From: Bacteroidetes bacterium RIFCSPLOWO2_12_FULL_37_12
GTDB lineage: Bacteria > Bacteroidota > Bacteroidia > 2-12-FULL-37-12
Direction of reading: 5' to 3'
NCBI GenBank assembly: GCA_001769655.1
Contig: MEPC01000024.1
Location: forward strand, 141,572 to 205,571
DNA length: 64,000 nt
Below are positions 34,230 through 41,919 of the stretch, in pieces. The notes under the pieces were generated by a model that saw only the letters and a list, made by a program, of their open reading frames with translations, was not told the DNA's origin and made no database searches. A program made the position numbers and the translations under genes. Positions within the stretch are counted from its first letter, which is position 1. Every line of letters starts with the position of its first letter.

Positions 34230-35288
34230 ATGTCTCCATTAAAAAAACAACTCACCGACATCCGCCAATTATCTATCACTGAATTATCGGAAAAATTAAC
34301 AACCGCCGGTGAAGCCGGATATCGTGCCAAACAAATCTATGAATGGTTATGGAAAAAGAATGCACACACCTTTGAAAACATGTCAAATCTTCCGCTTGCA
34401 TTGCGAAAATGGCTAGAAGAAAATTTTCATTTGAATCCTATAAAAATTCATACCAAGCAACTAAGTTCAGATGGAACCCTTAAACTCGCTTTTTCACTCT
34501 GGGACAGTCATATCATAGAGGGAGTGCTTATTCCCGAAAAGGATAGAATGACTGCCTGCATTTCATCGCAAGCCGGCTGTTCGCTAACTTGCAGTTTTTG
34601 CGCTACCGGGTATTTGAAGCTGAAACGAAATCTCAACGCAGGAGAGATGGTAGATCAGGTAACATTCCTTAACAAAGAAGCACAAAATGAGTACGGTGCA
34701 ACTCTCACGAATATTGTATTTATGGGTATGGGGGAGCCCTTATTGAATTATGTAAATGTTACGAGAGCCATTTCGATGATAACCTCAGCAGAGGGATTGT
34801 ATATGTCCTCCAAAAGAGTGACACTTTCAACAGCAGGCATTGCAAAAATGATTACCCGGCTGGCGGATGATAAATTCCGGTGTAAACTCGCTGTATCCCT
34901 GCATGCGGCTGATGATGTAAAACGTTCTAAAATAATGCCGATCAATAATTCAAATTCATTAAAGGCATTGTCTGATGCTTTGCATCATTTCTGTACCTGG
35001 TCGGATGAAAAAGTAACGTTTGAATACATTTTATTAAATAATTTTAACGATTCTGAGAGGGATGCTGAATTACTATTAAATTTTATCTCACCATTCCCAT
35101 CAAAAGTAAACATTATTGAATATAATCCCATTAAACAGTTTAACGGCACAAAACCATCTGTGGAAGGCACGGAAAAATTTATGAATTTTCTTTTTAGAAG
35201 GGGGGTAAATGTAAAAATCAGGCGAAGTCGTGGAAAAGATATCGCCGCCGCCTGTGGTCAGTTAGCAGGAAATTATATTAAACCTTAG
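34230..35288 (+). CDS. rlmN: Dual-specificity rRNA/tRNA adenine C2-methyltransferase RlmN
   Basis: Radical-SAM enzyme methylating C2 of A2503 in 23S rRNA and A37 in some tRNAs. 352 residues from ATG 34230 (MSPLKKQLTDIRQLS). The N-terminal helical domain has YRAKQIYEWLWKK, the cluster motif is AGCSLTCSFCATG (C-x3-C-x2-C), and FMGMGEPLLN, SLHA and VNIIEYNP follow. The catalytic C-terminal cysteine is in AAACGQLAG, and the companion cysteine sits in the TLSTAG/KLAV-region fold. Complete. The last 11 bases overlap a tiny convergent lipoprotein gene. Confidence 0.97.
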   Translation: MSPLKKQLTDIRQLSITELSEKLTTAGEAGYRAKQIYEWLWKKNAHTFENMSNLPLALRKWLEENFHLNPIKIHTKQLSSDGTLKLAFSLWDSHIIEGVLIPEKDRMTACISSQAGCSLTCSFCATGYLKLKRNLNAGEMVDQVTFLNKEAQNEYGATLTNIVFMGMGEPLLNYVNVTRAISMITSAEGLYMSSKRVTLSTAGIAKMITRLADDKFRCKLAVSLHAADDVKRSKIMPINNSNSLKALSDALHHFCTWSDEKVTFEYILLNNFNDSERDAELLLNFISPFPSKVNIIEYNPIKQFNGTKPSVEGTEKFMNFLFRRGVNVKIRRSRGKDIAAACGQLAGNYIKP

Positions 35289-35412
35289 TTTGATTTTGTG
35301 TCGTTTGTGCCTTATCCGGATTATTGGAGTAAGTAGGGCAATGCTGTCTGGCACAAGAGCAAAATACCACTGTGCTAAGGGCGAATATGATGAGTAGAGT
35401 TTTAAATTTCAT
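35278..35412 (-). CDS. Very small lipoprotein (44 residues)
   Basis: ATG 35412 gives MKFKTLLIIFALSTVVFCSC, then A-R-Q-H-C-P-T-Y and a short polar tail ending at a TAA. The N-terminus is a textbook lipoprotein signal (two lysines, hydrophobic core, F-C-S-C lipobox), leaving a mature peptide of only about 25 residues with one further cysteine. It overlaps the rlmN 3' end by 11 bases on the opposite strand. It lies 29 bases behind a second mini-lipoprotein, probably in one transcript. Function unknown; too short for most automatic callers. Confidence 0.7.
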   Translation of the reverse strand: MKFKTLLIIFALSTVVFCSCARQHCPTYSNNPDKAQTTQNQTKV

Positions 35413-35441
35413 CCTAAATAAAAAAGTTAGTTAAGTAAATA

Positions 35442-35600
35442 TTATCTGTATTGTATGGAATTGAAAGCGGATTTCCTTGCCATACCGGCACGCGTATTAC
35501 ATCCGGATCCTTTTCTTTTTGCGGCAATACCATTATGGTTTTCCGCGCATGAAGCAAGCAAAAAGCCCACAAATACAATTAGTCCGAGATATTTTTTCAT
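35442..35600 (-). CDS. Very small lipoprotein (52 residues)
   Basis: ATG 35600 gives MKKYLGLIVFVGFLLASCAE, with lipobox L-A-S-C. The basic mature part (AAKRKGSGCNTRAGMARKS) has one cysteine in common with its neighbour's layout. A TACTTTTG on the minus strand (35644-35651) and a TTTG about 20 bases further up form a good promoter, so the pair 35600-35278 looks like a real two-gene unit. Such mini-lipoproteins are common but uncharacterised in Bacteroidota; a role in envelope stress or entericidin-like membrane effects is only a guess. Confidence 0.7.
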   Translation of the reverse strand: MKKYLGLIVFVGFLLASCAENHNGIAAKRKGSGCNTRAGMARKSAFNSIQYR

Positions 35601-35643
35601 TGTTCTATGAGTAACAGGTTATACTTTTATACTATTTCAGATT

Positions 35644-35651
35644 CAAAAGTA
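35644..35651 (-). promoter_or_regulatory. Candidate -7 element for the mini-lipoprotein pair
   Basis: TACTTTTG on the minus strand, with CAAA (TTTG on the minus strand) at about 35671-35675 at -33 spacing. The ATG at 35600 follows after a leader of about 37 bases. Confidence 0.5.
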
Positions 35652-35713
35652 ATACTTTTTGAATTAAAATACAAATTTATATACAAATTTTTAAAAAAAC
35701 AAGTCCTTTCAGA

Positions 35714-36739
35714 TTATTTCTCTCTTTCTATGGTAAAAATAACCAATTCCTCCATAGCTGACCTATAGGCGCCGGAGGGAAGGGAAAATAACTGCTCAAA
35801 TGCCTTATCCCTGAAATATACCATCTGCTTTGATGCATAGGCAAGCCCTCCGGAAGTGTTCACAAACTCAATAATCTCTTTGACTTTACTTGTATCATCT
35901 GTATGATTTCTTATCAGATTGATGATATGGCGTTTTTTCAACCAAGTCGCATTTTGCAAGGCATATATTAAAGGTAATGTCATTTTCCTTTCTCTGATGT
36001 CAATGCCTAATGGTTTACCAATATCACTGTTCCCATAATCAAAAAGGTCATCTTTGATTTGAAAAGCAATGCCGGTAAACTCTCCAAAAAGACGCAGTTT
36101 TTCAATCGTTAATGAGTCGGCACCAGCTGAGCAAGCACCCATAGCACAGCAGGAAGCAATCAGGGATGCTGTTTTTTTCCGGATTACGTCATAATATACA
36201 TCTTCGGTAATTGTTAGTGAGCGGGATTTTTCTATTTGTAATAATTCACCCTCACTCATGGCTTTTACAGCATTTGAAACAATATCTAACATAGCATAAT
36301 CCTTATGGTGAAGCGCAAGAATCAGCCCTTTTGAAAGCAAATAATCCCCCACCAACACGGCTACCTTGTTTTTCCATAATGCGTTCACTGAAAAAAAACC
36401 CCTGCGTTGATTTGAACTGTCCACCACATCGTCATGAACCAGCGTGGCTGTGTGAAGTAATTCTACCAGGGAAGCTCCACGGTACGTTGACTCATTCACC
36501 TCTCCGCATATTTTTGCAGATAAAAAAACAAACATAGGTCTGATCTGTTTTCCCTTCCTTTTAATAATGTACTCCATTATCTTGTCCAATAAAACCACAT
36601 CCGATTTCATGGCTTTCTTGAACTTTATTTCAAAGGATGATAGTTCTTCCTCTATTTGGTTTTGTATTTTTTTAAGGTCAATGCTCAATTTGGATGTTTG
36701 ATATTGGATGTTGGATGTTTGATGTTCAATATCCAACAT
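35714..36739 (-). CDS. Polyprenyl diphosphate synthase (IspB-like)
   Basis: Chain-elongating prenyltransferase making the long isoprenoid tail of menaquinone or undecaprenyl-like carriers. Both aspartate-rich motifs are intact: LVHDDVVDSSNQRRG and FQIKDDLFDYGNSDIGKP, with GKQIRPMFVFLSAK and RKKTASLIASC. The frame is open from ATG 36739, but the first 17 residues (MLDIEHQTSNIQYQTSK) are encoded by an intergenic stutter repeat. A TTG at 36688 (LSIDLKKIQNQIEEEL) gives a family-like N-terminus, so the true start may be there. It lies 78 bases behind the acyl-CoA reductase gene. Confidence 0.9.
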   Translation of the reverse strand: MLDIEHQTSNIQYQTSKLSIDLKKIQNQIEEELSSFEIKFKKAMKSDVVLLDKIMEYIIKRKGKQIRPMFVFLSAKICGEVNESTYRGASLVELLHTATLVHDDVVDSSNQRRGFFSVNALWKNKVAVLVGDYLLSKGLILALHHKDYAMLDIVSNAVKAMSEGELLQIEKSRSLTITEDVYYDVIRKKTASLIASCCAMGACSAGADSLTIEKLRLFGEFTGIAFQIKDDLFDYGNSDIGKPLGIDIRERKMTLPLIYALQNATWLKKRHIINLIRNHTDDTSKVKEIIEFVNTSGGLAYASKQMVYFRDKAFEQLFSLPSGAYRSAMEELVIFTIEREK

Positions 36740-36757
36740 CTAATATCTAACATCACC
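36690..36757. repeat. Inverted stutter repeat (GGATGTTTGATATTGG words) overlapping a gene start
   Basis: TTGGATGTTTGATATTGGAT-type words on one arm and CAATATCCAACATCTAATAT-type on the other. Same vocabulary as 377-463 and 4108-4182. It extends into the 5' end of the polyprenyl synthase frame. Confidence 0.75.
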
Positions 36758-36817
36758 TATATAATTTTTCTGTAATTAATTGGCAAATTTAGTTATAAAT
36801 CATGAACTCTCTGTGTT

Positions 36818-37843
36818 CTATATTTTTGCTAAAAACTCCATCACATTTATTCCATCGGCAAAATCCCACAATTCCGGTTGTTGTGTTTTTCCAAAAGGGA
36901 TACTTCCGGCAAGATACCCTTTTTCCGTTGCTATGCATTGTATAGAATCCCTGTTTTTTTCAATTTCTTCACAAGTCGCTTCTTCATTGCTTAAAAATTG
37001 AAAATGATAAACCGACACGGGGGAATGAATTTTATGAGCAGGAACCAGTAATATAAAGCCATTATCATAAAACTTAATTTCATTCATGGTAAACAGCGTT
37101 TTTTGATAAAGATAATTATTGGCATAGTTGATATGTTTTGATAAATATCTATAGGGTTCTACCAAGTCAAAAATAAACCCGGTAAATTGATTTTCATTGA
37201 TTTTATCTGTGGTATATAGTTTTGAGACATTTCTACAACCCAAGCCAAAATAAAGGAGCATGTCATCGGCAAGCCCTTGTTTGGAATGGAAATCAATTTT
37301 TTTTATATCATTAATTATAGCCACAGCGTTTCGGTTTTTCCGGATAATATGTGGAATATGCTTAAAATAGTACGAAAAATACATGGCTGAATTATCGGAT
37401 CCAGAAGCAATTAAAGCATTAACATCTTTTAGTGATTCAGAGAAAAAAATGAAGGACTTCAAGGCGGGAGTTATTTTAAATAACTCATTCACAATTAGAT
37501 GAGGAAAAATAGTATCAGCATGACTTTTATGGATAATGGCTTTGTTTCCGCTTAACAGAATCATCATCAGGTCAAAAAAACCAGCAAGCGGAATATTACC
37601 TGCCATTGCCAAACCGACTGATTTTGGGTTTTTAGGAAAAGGATAGTCATTTTTATGATAAAAGTCAACGACTTTATCTTTAGTGATTGCTTGTGCAATA
37701 GCTTTAAATGCAAAGGATGAAAATTCAGGAGTGAACCAAGGATTTTCACTTTCTGCTGTTTTGAAAGTGTCATTATCAGGGTAAGAAGATAACACCTCAG
37801 AAAGGTGTTGGAAAGTATTTATAAGTATTTTTCTATTTATCAT
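36818..37843 (-). CDS. Acyl-CoA reductase (LuxC-like)
   Basis: 341 residues. SVGLAMAGNIPLAGFFDLMMILLSGN, GSDNSAMYFSYYF and the cysteine block YFGLGCRNVSKLY follow the acyl-CoA reductase/LuxC pattern, in which the cysteine takes the fatty acyl group that is then reduced by NAD(P)H. Shorter than LuxC of luminous bacteria (about 480), as is usual for the Bacteroidota form. It diverges from a ferredoxin gene 60 bases away. This reductase-ferredoxin pairing recurs in Bacteroidota (from memory), suggesting a functional link. Likely cytoplasmic; the product aldehyde's fate is unknown. Confidence 0.85.
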   Translation of the reverse strand: MINRKILINTFQHLSEVLSSYPDNDTFKTAESENPWFTPEFSSFAFKAIAQAITKDKVVDFYHKNDYPFPKNPKSVGLAMAGNIPLAGFFDLMMILLSGNKAIIHKSHADTIFPHLIVNELFKITPALKSFIFFSESLKDVNALIASGSDNSAMYFSYYFKHIPHIIRKNRNAVAIINDIKKIDFHSKQGLADDMLLYFGLGCRNVSKLYTTDKINENQFTGFIFDLVEPYRYLSKHINYANNYLYQKTLFTMNEIKFYDNGFILLVPAHKIHSPVSVYHFQFLSNEEATCEEIEKNRDSIQCIATEKGYLAGSIPFGKTQQPELWDFADGINVMEFLAKI

Positions 37844-37872
37844 AGATGTTTTGCTAATTCAAACAAATTTGT

Positions 37873-37880
37873 ACCTTTGG
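37873..37880 (+). promoter_or_regulatory. Candidate -7 element of the ferredoxin gene
   Basis: TACCTTTG matches TAnnTTTG and lies 23 bases before the ATG at 37904. It supports that start over the earlier in-frame codon at 37805. Confidence 0.5.
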
Positions 37881-37903
37881 GGTTCTTATTAATAGTTACA
37901 AAG

Positions 37904-38275
37904 ATGGCAATAATAATAACATCTGAATGCATAAACTGCGGTGCCTGTGAACCGGAGTGTCCTAATAACGCTATATACGAAGCTGGAGCCGAGTGGCGTT
38001 GGGGCGACGGAACAAAACTTACTAAGATTGACTTTGGAAACGGTGAAGTTATAGACGCCGCCGCTCCTCAGCCACCCGTCCCACCCGGTCCGTTAGGGTC
38101 CGACGGCACACAATATTATTACATAGTGCCCGATAAATGTACGGAATGTGTAGGATTTCACGAAGAACCGCAATGTGCCGCCGTATGTCCGGTAGATTGT
38201 TGTGTCGCTGACCCAGAAAATACGGAGACAAAAGAGGACTTACTGAAAAAAAAGGAATGGATGCACGCTGGATGA
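37904..38275 (+). CDS. Two-cluster 4Fe-4S ferredoxin
   Basis: 123 residues from ATG 37904 (MAIIITSECINCGACEPECP). The first cluster motif is C-I-N-C-G-A-C-E-P-E-C-P (C-x2-C-x2-C-x3-C). The second set lies in CTECVGFHEEPQCAAVCPVDCC, with an enlarged second gap as in the Allochromatium-type long-loop ferredoxins. An acidic, proline-rich insert with WRWGDGTKLT separates the two. It carries electrons in the cytoplasm at low potential. It diverges from the acyl-CoA reductase gene, which may use or share regulation with it. Confidence 0.93.
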   Translation: MAIIITSECINCGACEPECPNNAIYEAGAEWRWGDGTKLTKIDFGNGEVIDAAAPQPPVPPGPLGSDGTQYYYIVPDKCTECVGFHEEPQCAAVCPVDCCVADPENTETKEDLLKKKEWMHAG

Positions 38276-38392
38276 AAAATACTACTTTTATAGAATATTA
38301 ACCGGATTTTGTGGAAAACAATTTATACTATCGTAGCGATTATTCAATAGCATTACAGAGTTTTACATAAAATTTAACGAATACTTTCATAC

Positions 38393-39544
38393 GTGTATTT
38401 AAAAACCATCCATTTTACTTTTTTCTTTGTTACTTTATCCATCTTTTGTCAGGCACAAAATAAGGATAAGAAAAATACGCTTACTCCAAAGTCAAAACTG
38501 CAACTTGCAGATAGTTTAAAAGTAACCCCTCAGGAAAAAAGCAATTTTAATATGAATGATATTGAGGGGCAACTTCAGAAAATAAATTACAAGCCCAATG
38601 AAATTGCCATTACGGTTCCTAATCCCCGTATTGTAAAAAGAACTCCCCTGAAACCATCGGATCTGGTGGAAGAAAAAAAGAAAATAAATGCTGAAGACAC
38701 ACTACCCAAAAAACATCCTGTATATGTTCCACCACAAAATACAAATGCCATTTCTTCCGTAAATGAATCAAAGCCATCCACTGATAATGTAGCCAATGAA
38801 AAGAAGGACTTGACGGCATCAACAGATTCCTCTACTGCCACTGTCACTGATACTGCCACTGATACTGTTACTGATACTGTTACTGCTACTGCTACTGTCG
38901 CTGATACTACCTCTGCCGCTGTCACTGATTCAAATCCATTAGATTCCAGCGTAGTGTCAAATCCAGAAATTACAGAACCAACGGTTGCCGGTAACCCATT
39001 CCGGAAAGAAGTTCAAAATAAACCAACACTTACGCCGGAAGAACAATTGGAGCAAACCTATTCTGAGTTATTAATTCGCAACAAGGATAGTGCATCCAAC
39101 CAATCTCCATTATTTATACAGAAAAAAGAGCTTGATTTTCCAATGATAAAGGAGAATGATTGGAAAAAAGTGACACGAGAAAAAATGGAAATGGCTTTAA
39201 GTGAACAAAAATCCCTTAATCAAAAATTAAATCAACTATTGAAAAAATATTATACATTAAATAACCTTACACAAGCCGCACATACCTATTCAAGTTCAGA
39301 ATCAGCCAACGATTCCTTAAACAGGGAGATGGCAAAAGTTTATTATTTTTTAGGAATTGCCTATTATAATAGTTTGGATATGAATCAATCGGCTGAGTCA
39401 TTCCGGAAAGTTATTCAAATCATACCTGAACACGAACCCTCGTTTAAAAATATTTCCTTAATCTATCAAACAAACAAAAATCAGGGTGAAGAAATAAAAA
39501 ACCTGAAATCTGCCATATATTCTTCTGATAATGAAAAAAAATAA
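38393..39544 (+). CDS. Secreted TPR protein with Thr/Asp/Ala low-complexity region
   Basis: 383 residues from a GTG at 38393. The signal peptide is TIHFTFFFVTLSIFCQAQ. Residues about 140-185 are almost only T, D, V, A and S (TATDTVTDTVTATATVADTT), encoded by a hexanucleotide-like tandem ACTGAT/ACTGTT. Two tetratricopeptide-like units near the C-terminus (MAKVYYFLGIAYYNSLDMNQ, SFRKVIQIIPEHEPSFKN) suggest protein-protein contacts. Probably periplasmic. It is followed by the DUF349 gene after 37 bases. No function is recognised; length variation of the low-complexity part is likely between strains. Confidence 0.75.
   Translation: MYLKTIHFTFFFVTLSIFCQAQNKDKKNTLTPKSKLQLADSLKVTPQEKSNFNMNDIEGQLQKINYKPNEIAITVPNPRIVKRTPLKPSDLVEEKKKINAEDTLPKKHPVYVPPQNTNAISSVNESKPSTDNVANEKKDLTASTDSSTATVTDTATDTVTDTVTATATVADTTSAAVTDSNPLDSSVVSNPEITEPTVAGNPFRKEVQNKPTLTPEEQLEQTYSELLIRNKDSASNQSPLFIQKKELDFPMIKENDWKKVTREKMEMALSEQKSLNQKLNQLLKKYYTLNNLTQAAHTYSSSESANDSLNREMAKVYYFLGIAYYNSLDMNQSAESFRKVIQIIPEHEPSFKNISLIYQTNKNQGEEIKNLKSAIYSSDNEKK
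38831..38932. repeat. ACTGAT/ACTGTT tandem hexamer array inside a gene
   Basis: About 15 imperfect 6-base units of the form RCTGNT. They encode the alternating Thr/Asp/Ala/Val stretch of the TPR protein and stay in frame because the unit is a multiple of three. Confidence 0.8.
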
Positions 39545-39581
39545 TTATTCAGATTTTAAGCGAAGATGAAACTATAAATCC

Positions 39582-41462
39582 ATGCAACAAGACGTACATA
39601 AAAAAGAAAAGGGGAACCCTTTTATAATGGAGAATCTGTCGGAGGAAGATTCTTCATTGGATATGCCGGTAGAAACCGATGAGAAGTATGCAGAACTTTC
39701 CCGGGAAGAAATCACTAAATTAATGGAGGAGTTATCTGCTTCTTCTGTTATTGATGGAATGGAAGAAAAGGTTAATGCCCTTCGCGTGGCTTATAAACAA
39801 AGGCAGGAATTCGAGCATCAGTTAAAATTAAAATTATTTCTCCAGGAAGGGGGTAACGAAAAGGAATTTAACGAGGAAGAAAGTGACGTTGACAAACGTT
39901 TTAAAAAAGCAGTCAGAATTTACAAAGACCGCCGGGTGAGAGAGCAACAGGAAAATGAAAACAAGAAGCTTGAGAATCTTAAATCCAAAACATTGCTTCT
40001 TGAAGAACTCAAAAAGTTATCGGAAAGCAAAGAAAATGTGGCAAAGCAATTTTCCCGTTTTCATGAATTACAAAATAAATGGAAAGAAACAGGAGAAGTA
40101 CCCCCTGGGCATGAAAAGGATTTATGGAGAATTTACCATTTCCATGTAGAAAAGTTTTACGACTATTTGAAAATTAATAAAGAACTGAGAGAATTAAATC
40201 TTAAAAAAAATCTTGAAACCAAAATTGACTTATGCCAGAAAGCCGAAGAACTTGTCAAGGAAGAGTCCATTAACAAGGGACTCGAAAATTTTCAAATCCT
40301 GTTTGAAACCTGGAGGCAGACAGGTCCTGTAAGCGGGGACCAGAAGGATGAGTTATGGAACCGTTTCATTGCTGTAAAAGAGAAATTATTCGAAAGAAAA
40401 AGAGCGCATTTGTCGGAAGTCAGAAAGGAACAAGAAAAAAATTACGAACAGAAACTTGAATTATGCATCTTAGTAGAAAAGTTAACATCCATTAATTATA
40501 CAAAAAGCAGGGATTGGTTGGAGAAAAGTTCAGAAATTGAAAACATACAAAAACAATGGAAACAAATAGGATATGCTCCTAAAGAACAAAATGAGCAGAT
40601 ATGGGAGCGGTTCCGGAGCGCCTGTAATAATTTTTTTCTTGCCAAAAAAGTTTTTTTCAAATCCCAGAAAGAAGTCCAAATAAAAAATTTTAAGGACAAA
40701 TCCGCTCTCTGTGAAATAGCAGAAAAAATTAAAGATAGTGAGGATTGGGATAAAACAACCCGTGAATATATCCGTTTGCAAAAAGAATGGAAATACATAG
40801 GAATGGTTCCAAAGATTCATCAGGAAAAATTATGGAACCGGTTCAGGGCATCCTGCGACCATTTTTTTACAAGAAGGAAACAAATGGAAGAAAGCAAGAA
40901 TGTCAAAATGGAAGAAACGGTTAAGCAGTTGGAAGAAATTCTTGCAAAAGTTGAAACTTTTTCTCCTTCATCCAATAAAAAAGAAAATTTTCAATTTTTA
41001 GAGACCGTACGTAAAGAATGGGAGGGGCTGGAAATTTCAGCCAACCGTAAAAAGGAACTATCCGATAAATACTTTACCGCCTATAACCAGTTACTTGAAA
41101 AAATTAATCTTGATCCGGCAGAAAAAGATAAATTTCATTATAAGATGAGATTAGAGAAAATAATGAAGGAACCGGATGCAAAATATATTCTGGAGAAAGA
41201 AAAGAAAATGCTTACATTCGAATTAAAAGAGATTGCTGATCAAATCAATTTATTGGAAAATAACATTCAGTTTTTCCGTCACGCAAAAAATGCTGAAAAC
41301 CTGCGTAAAGAAGTAGGGCAAAAAGTGGATGTGGCACAACAGAAACAAAAGAGTACCCGTCAGAAGCTCGATATGCTGATCTCCATCATCGGAGTACCTG
41401 AAAAACAAGAGCCGGAGCCAAAACCTAAGAATAAAAATTTCAGGAAAAGACCTTCCAGATAA
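39582..41462 (+). CDS. DUF349 repeat protein
   Basis: 626 residues, highly charged and helical. At least four DUF349 repeats of about 70 residues are visible, each with a centre like 'W.E.GEVPPGHEKDLWRIYH', 'W.QTGPVSGDQKDELWNRF', 'W.QIGYAPKEQNEQIWERFR' and 'W.YIGMVPKIHQEKLWNRFR', followed by a long coiled-coil tail and a basic end (KNKNFRKRPSR). The family is common in Bacteroidota; its biochemical role is undefined. No membrane segment, so cytoplasmic. The spacing to the TPR gene (37 bases) suggests an operon. Confidence 0.9.
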   Translation: MQQDVHKKEKGNPFIMENLSEEDSSLDMPVETDEKYAELSREEITKLMEELSASSVIDGMEEKVNALRVAYKQRQEFEHQLKLKLFLQEGGNEKEFNEEESDVDKRFKKAVRIYKDRRVREQQENENKKLENLKSKTLLLEELKKLSESKENVAKQFSRFHELQNKWKETGEVPPGHEKDLWRIYHFHVEKFYDYLKINKELRELNLKKNLETKIDLCQKAEELVKEESINKGLENFQILFETWRQTGPVSGDQKDELWNRFIAVKEKLFERKRAHLSEVRKEQEKNYEQKLELCILVEKLTSINYTKSRDWLEKSSEIENIQKQWKQIGYAPKEQNEQIWERFRSACNNFFLAKKVFFKSQKEVQIKNFKDKSALCEIAEKIKDSEDWDKTTREYIRLQKEWKYIGMVPKIHQEKLWNRFRASCDHFFTRRKQMEESKNVKMEETVKQLEEILAKVETFSPSSNKKENFQFLETVRKEWEGLEISANRKKELSDKYFTAYNQLLEKINLDPAEKDKFHYKMRLEKIMKEPDAKYILEKEKKMLTFELKEIADQINLLENNIQFFRHAKNAENLRKEVGQKVDVAQQKQKSTRQKLDMLISIIGVPEKQEPEPKPKNKNFRKRPSR

Positions 41463-41475
41463 AAATATTTTCACT

Positions 41476-41483
41476 ATCTTTGT
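41476..41483 (+). promoter_or_regulatory. Candidate -7 element of the DUF5618 gene
   Basis: TATCTTTG matches TAnnTTTG, 34 bases before the ATG at 41518, immediately after the DUF349 stop. Confidence 0.45.
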
Positions 41484-41517
41484 ATCATCATTTAACCTAT
41501 CAAAACAAAATACACTT

Positions 41518-41919
41518 ATGAATACCAATAAATATTACACGGAGTCAAACCGATATTTTGAAAATGGTCTTGAACTTTTGAAGAAGTCGGGAAAAAATGG
41601 AAAATATTATTTAGACAGCAAGTATGTAAGTTCCGCATGCGGAGTTGCCTATAAAGGGGTAATCGTAGCATTAAAAGGGTTTTTAGAATACAGAGGGGTG
41701 AAACCTCCTAAAAACAGAGGATCTATTGAATATTACCATGAGAATATTGGCAAAATTGATAGAAAAATGCTAAATGCGCTAAATGCTGTTTACCAAATAT
41801 TGCATTTAAGTGGATACTATGATGGTTTAACAAATATAAAAGTAATTCAGGAGGGTTTTGAAGAAGCAAAATTTTTGATAAACAAAATTAAACCCATCAA
41901 CGGGTTTGTCAATAATTAA
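41518..41919 (+). CDS. DUF5618 family protein
   Basis: 133 residues, all helical: YYTESNRYFENGLELLKKS, YVSSACGVAYKGVIVALKGFLE, GSIEYYHENIGKIDRKMLNAL and YQILHLSGYYDGLTN are spread evenly like a HEPN-type helical bundle. I recognise it as the DUF5618 family of Bacteroidota. HEPN-like proteins often bind or cut RNA or pair with nucleotidyltransferases. No minimal nucleotidyltransferase is adjacent, so no toxin role is claimed. Its stop lies inside the start region of the next gene (14-base overlap). Confidence 0.8.
   Translation: MNTNKYYTESNRYFENGLELLKKSGKNGKYYLDSKYVSSACGVAYKGVIVALKGFLEYRGVKPPKNRGSIEYYHENIGKIDRKMLNALNAVYQILHLSGYYDGLTNIKVIQEGFEEAKFLINKIKPINGFVNN

Noticed and set aside
38587-38925. 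112-codon minus-strand open frame in the TPR gene
   Set aside because: An antisense shadow of the ACTGAT repeat, giving a monotonous V-S-V-T-V protein.
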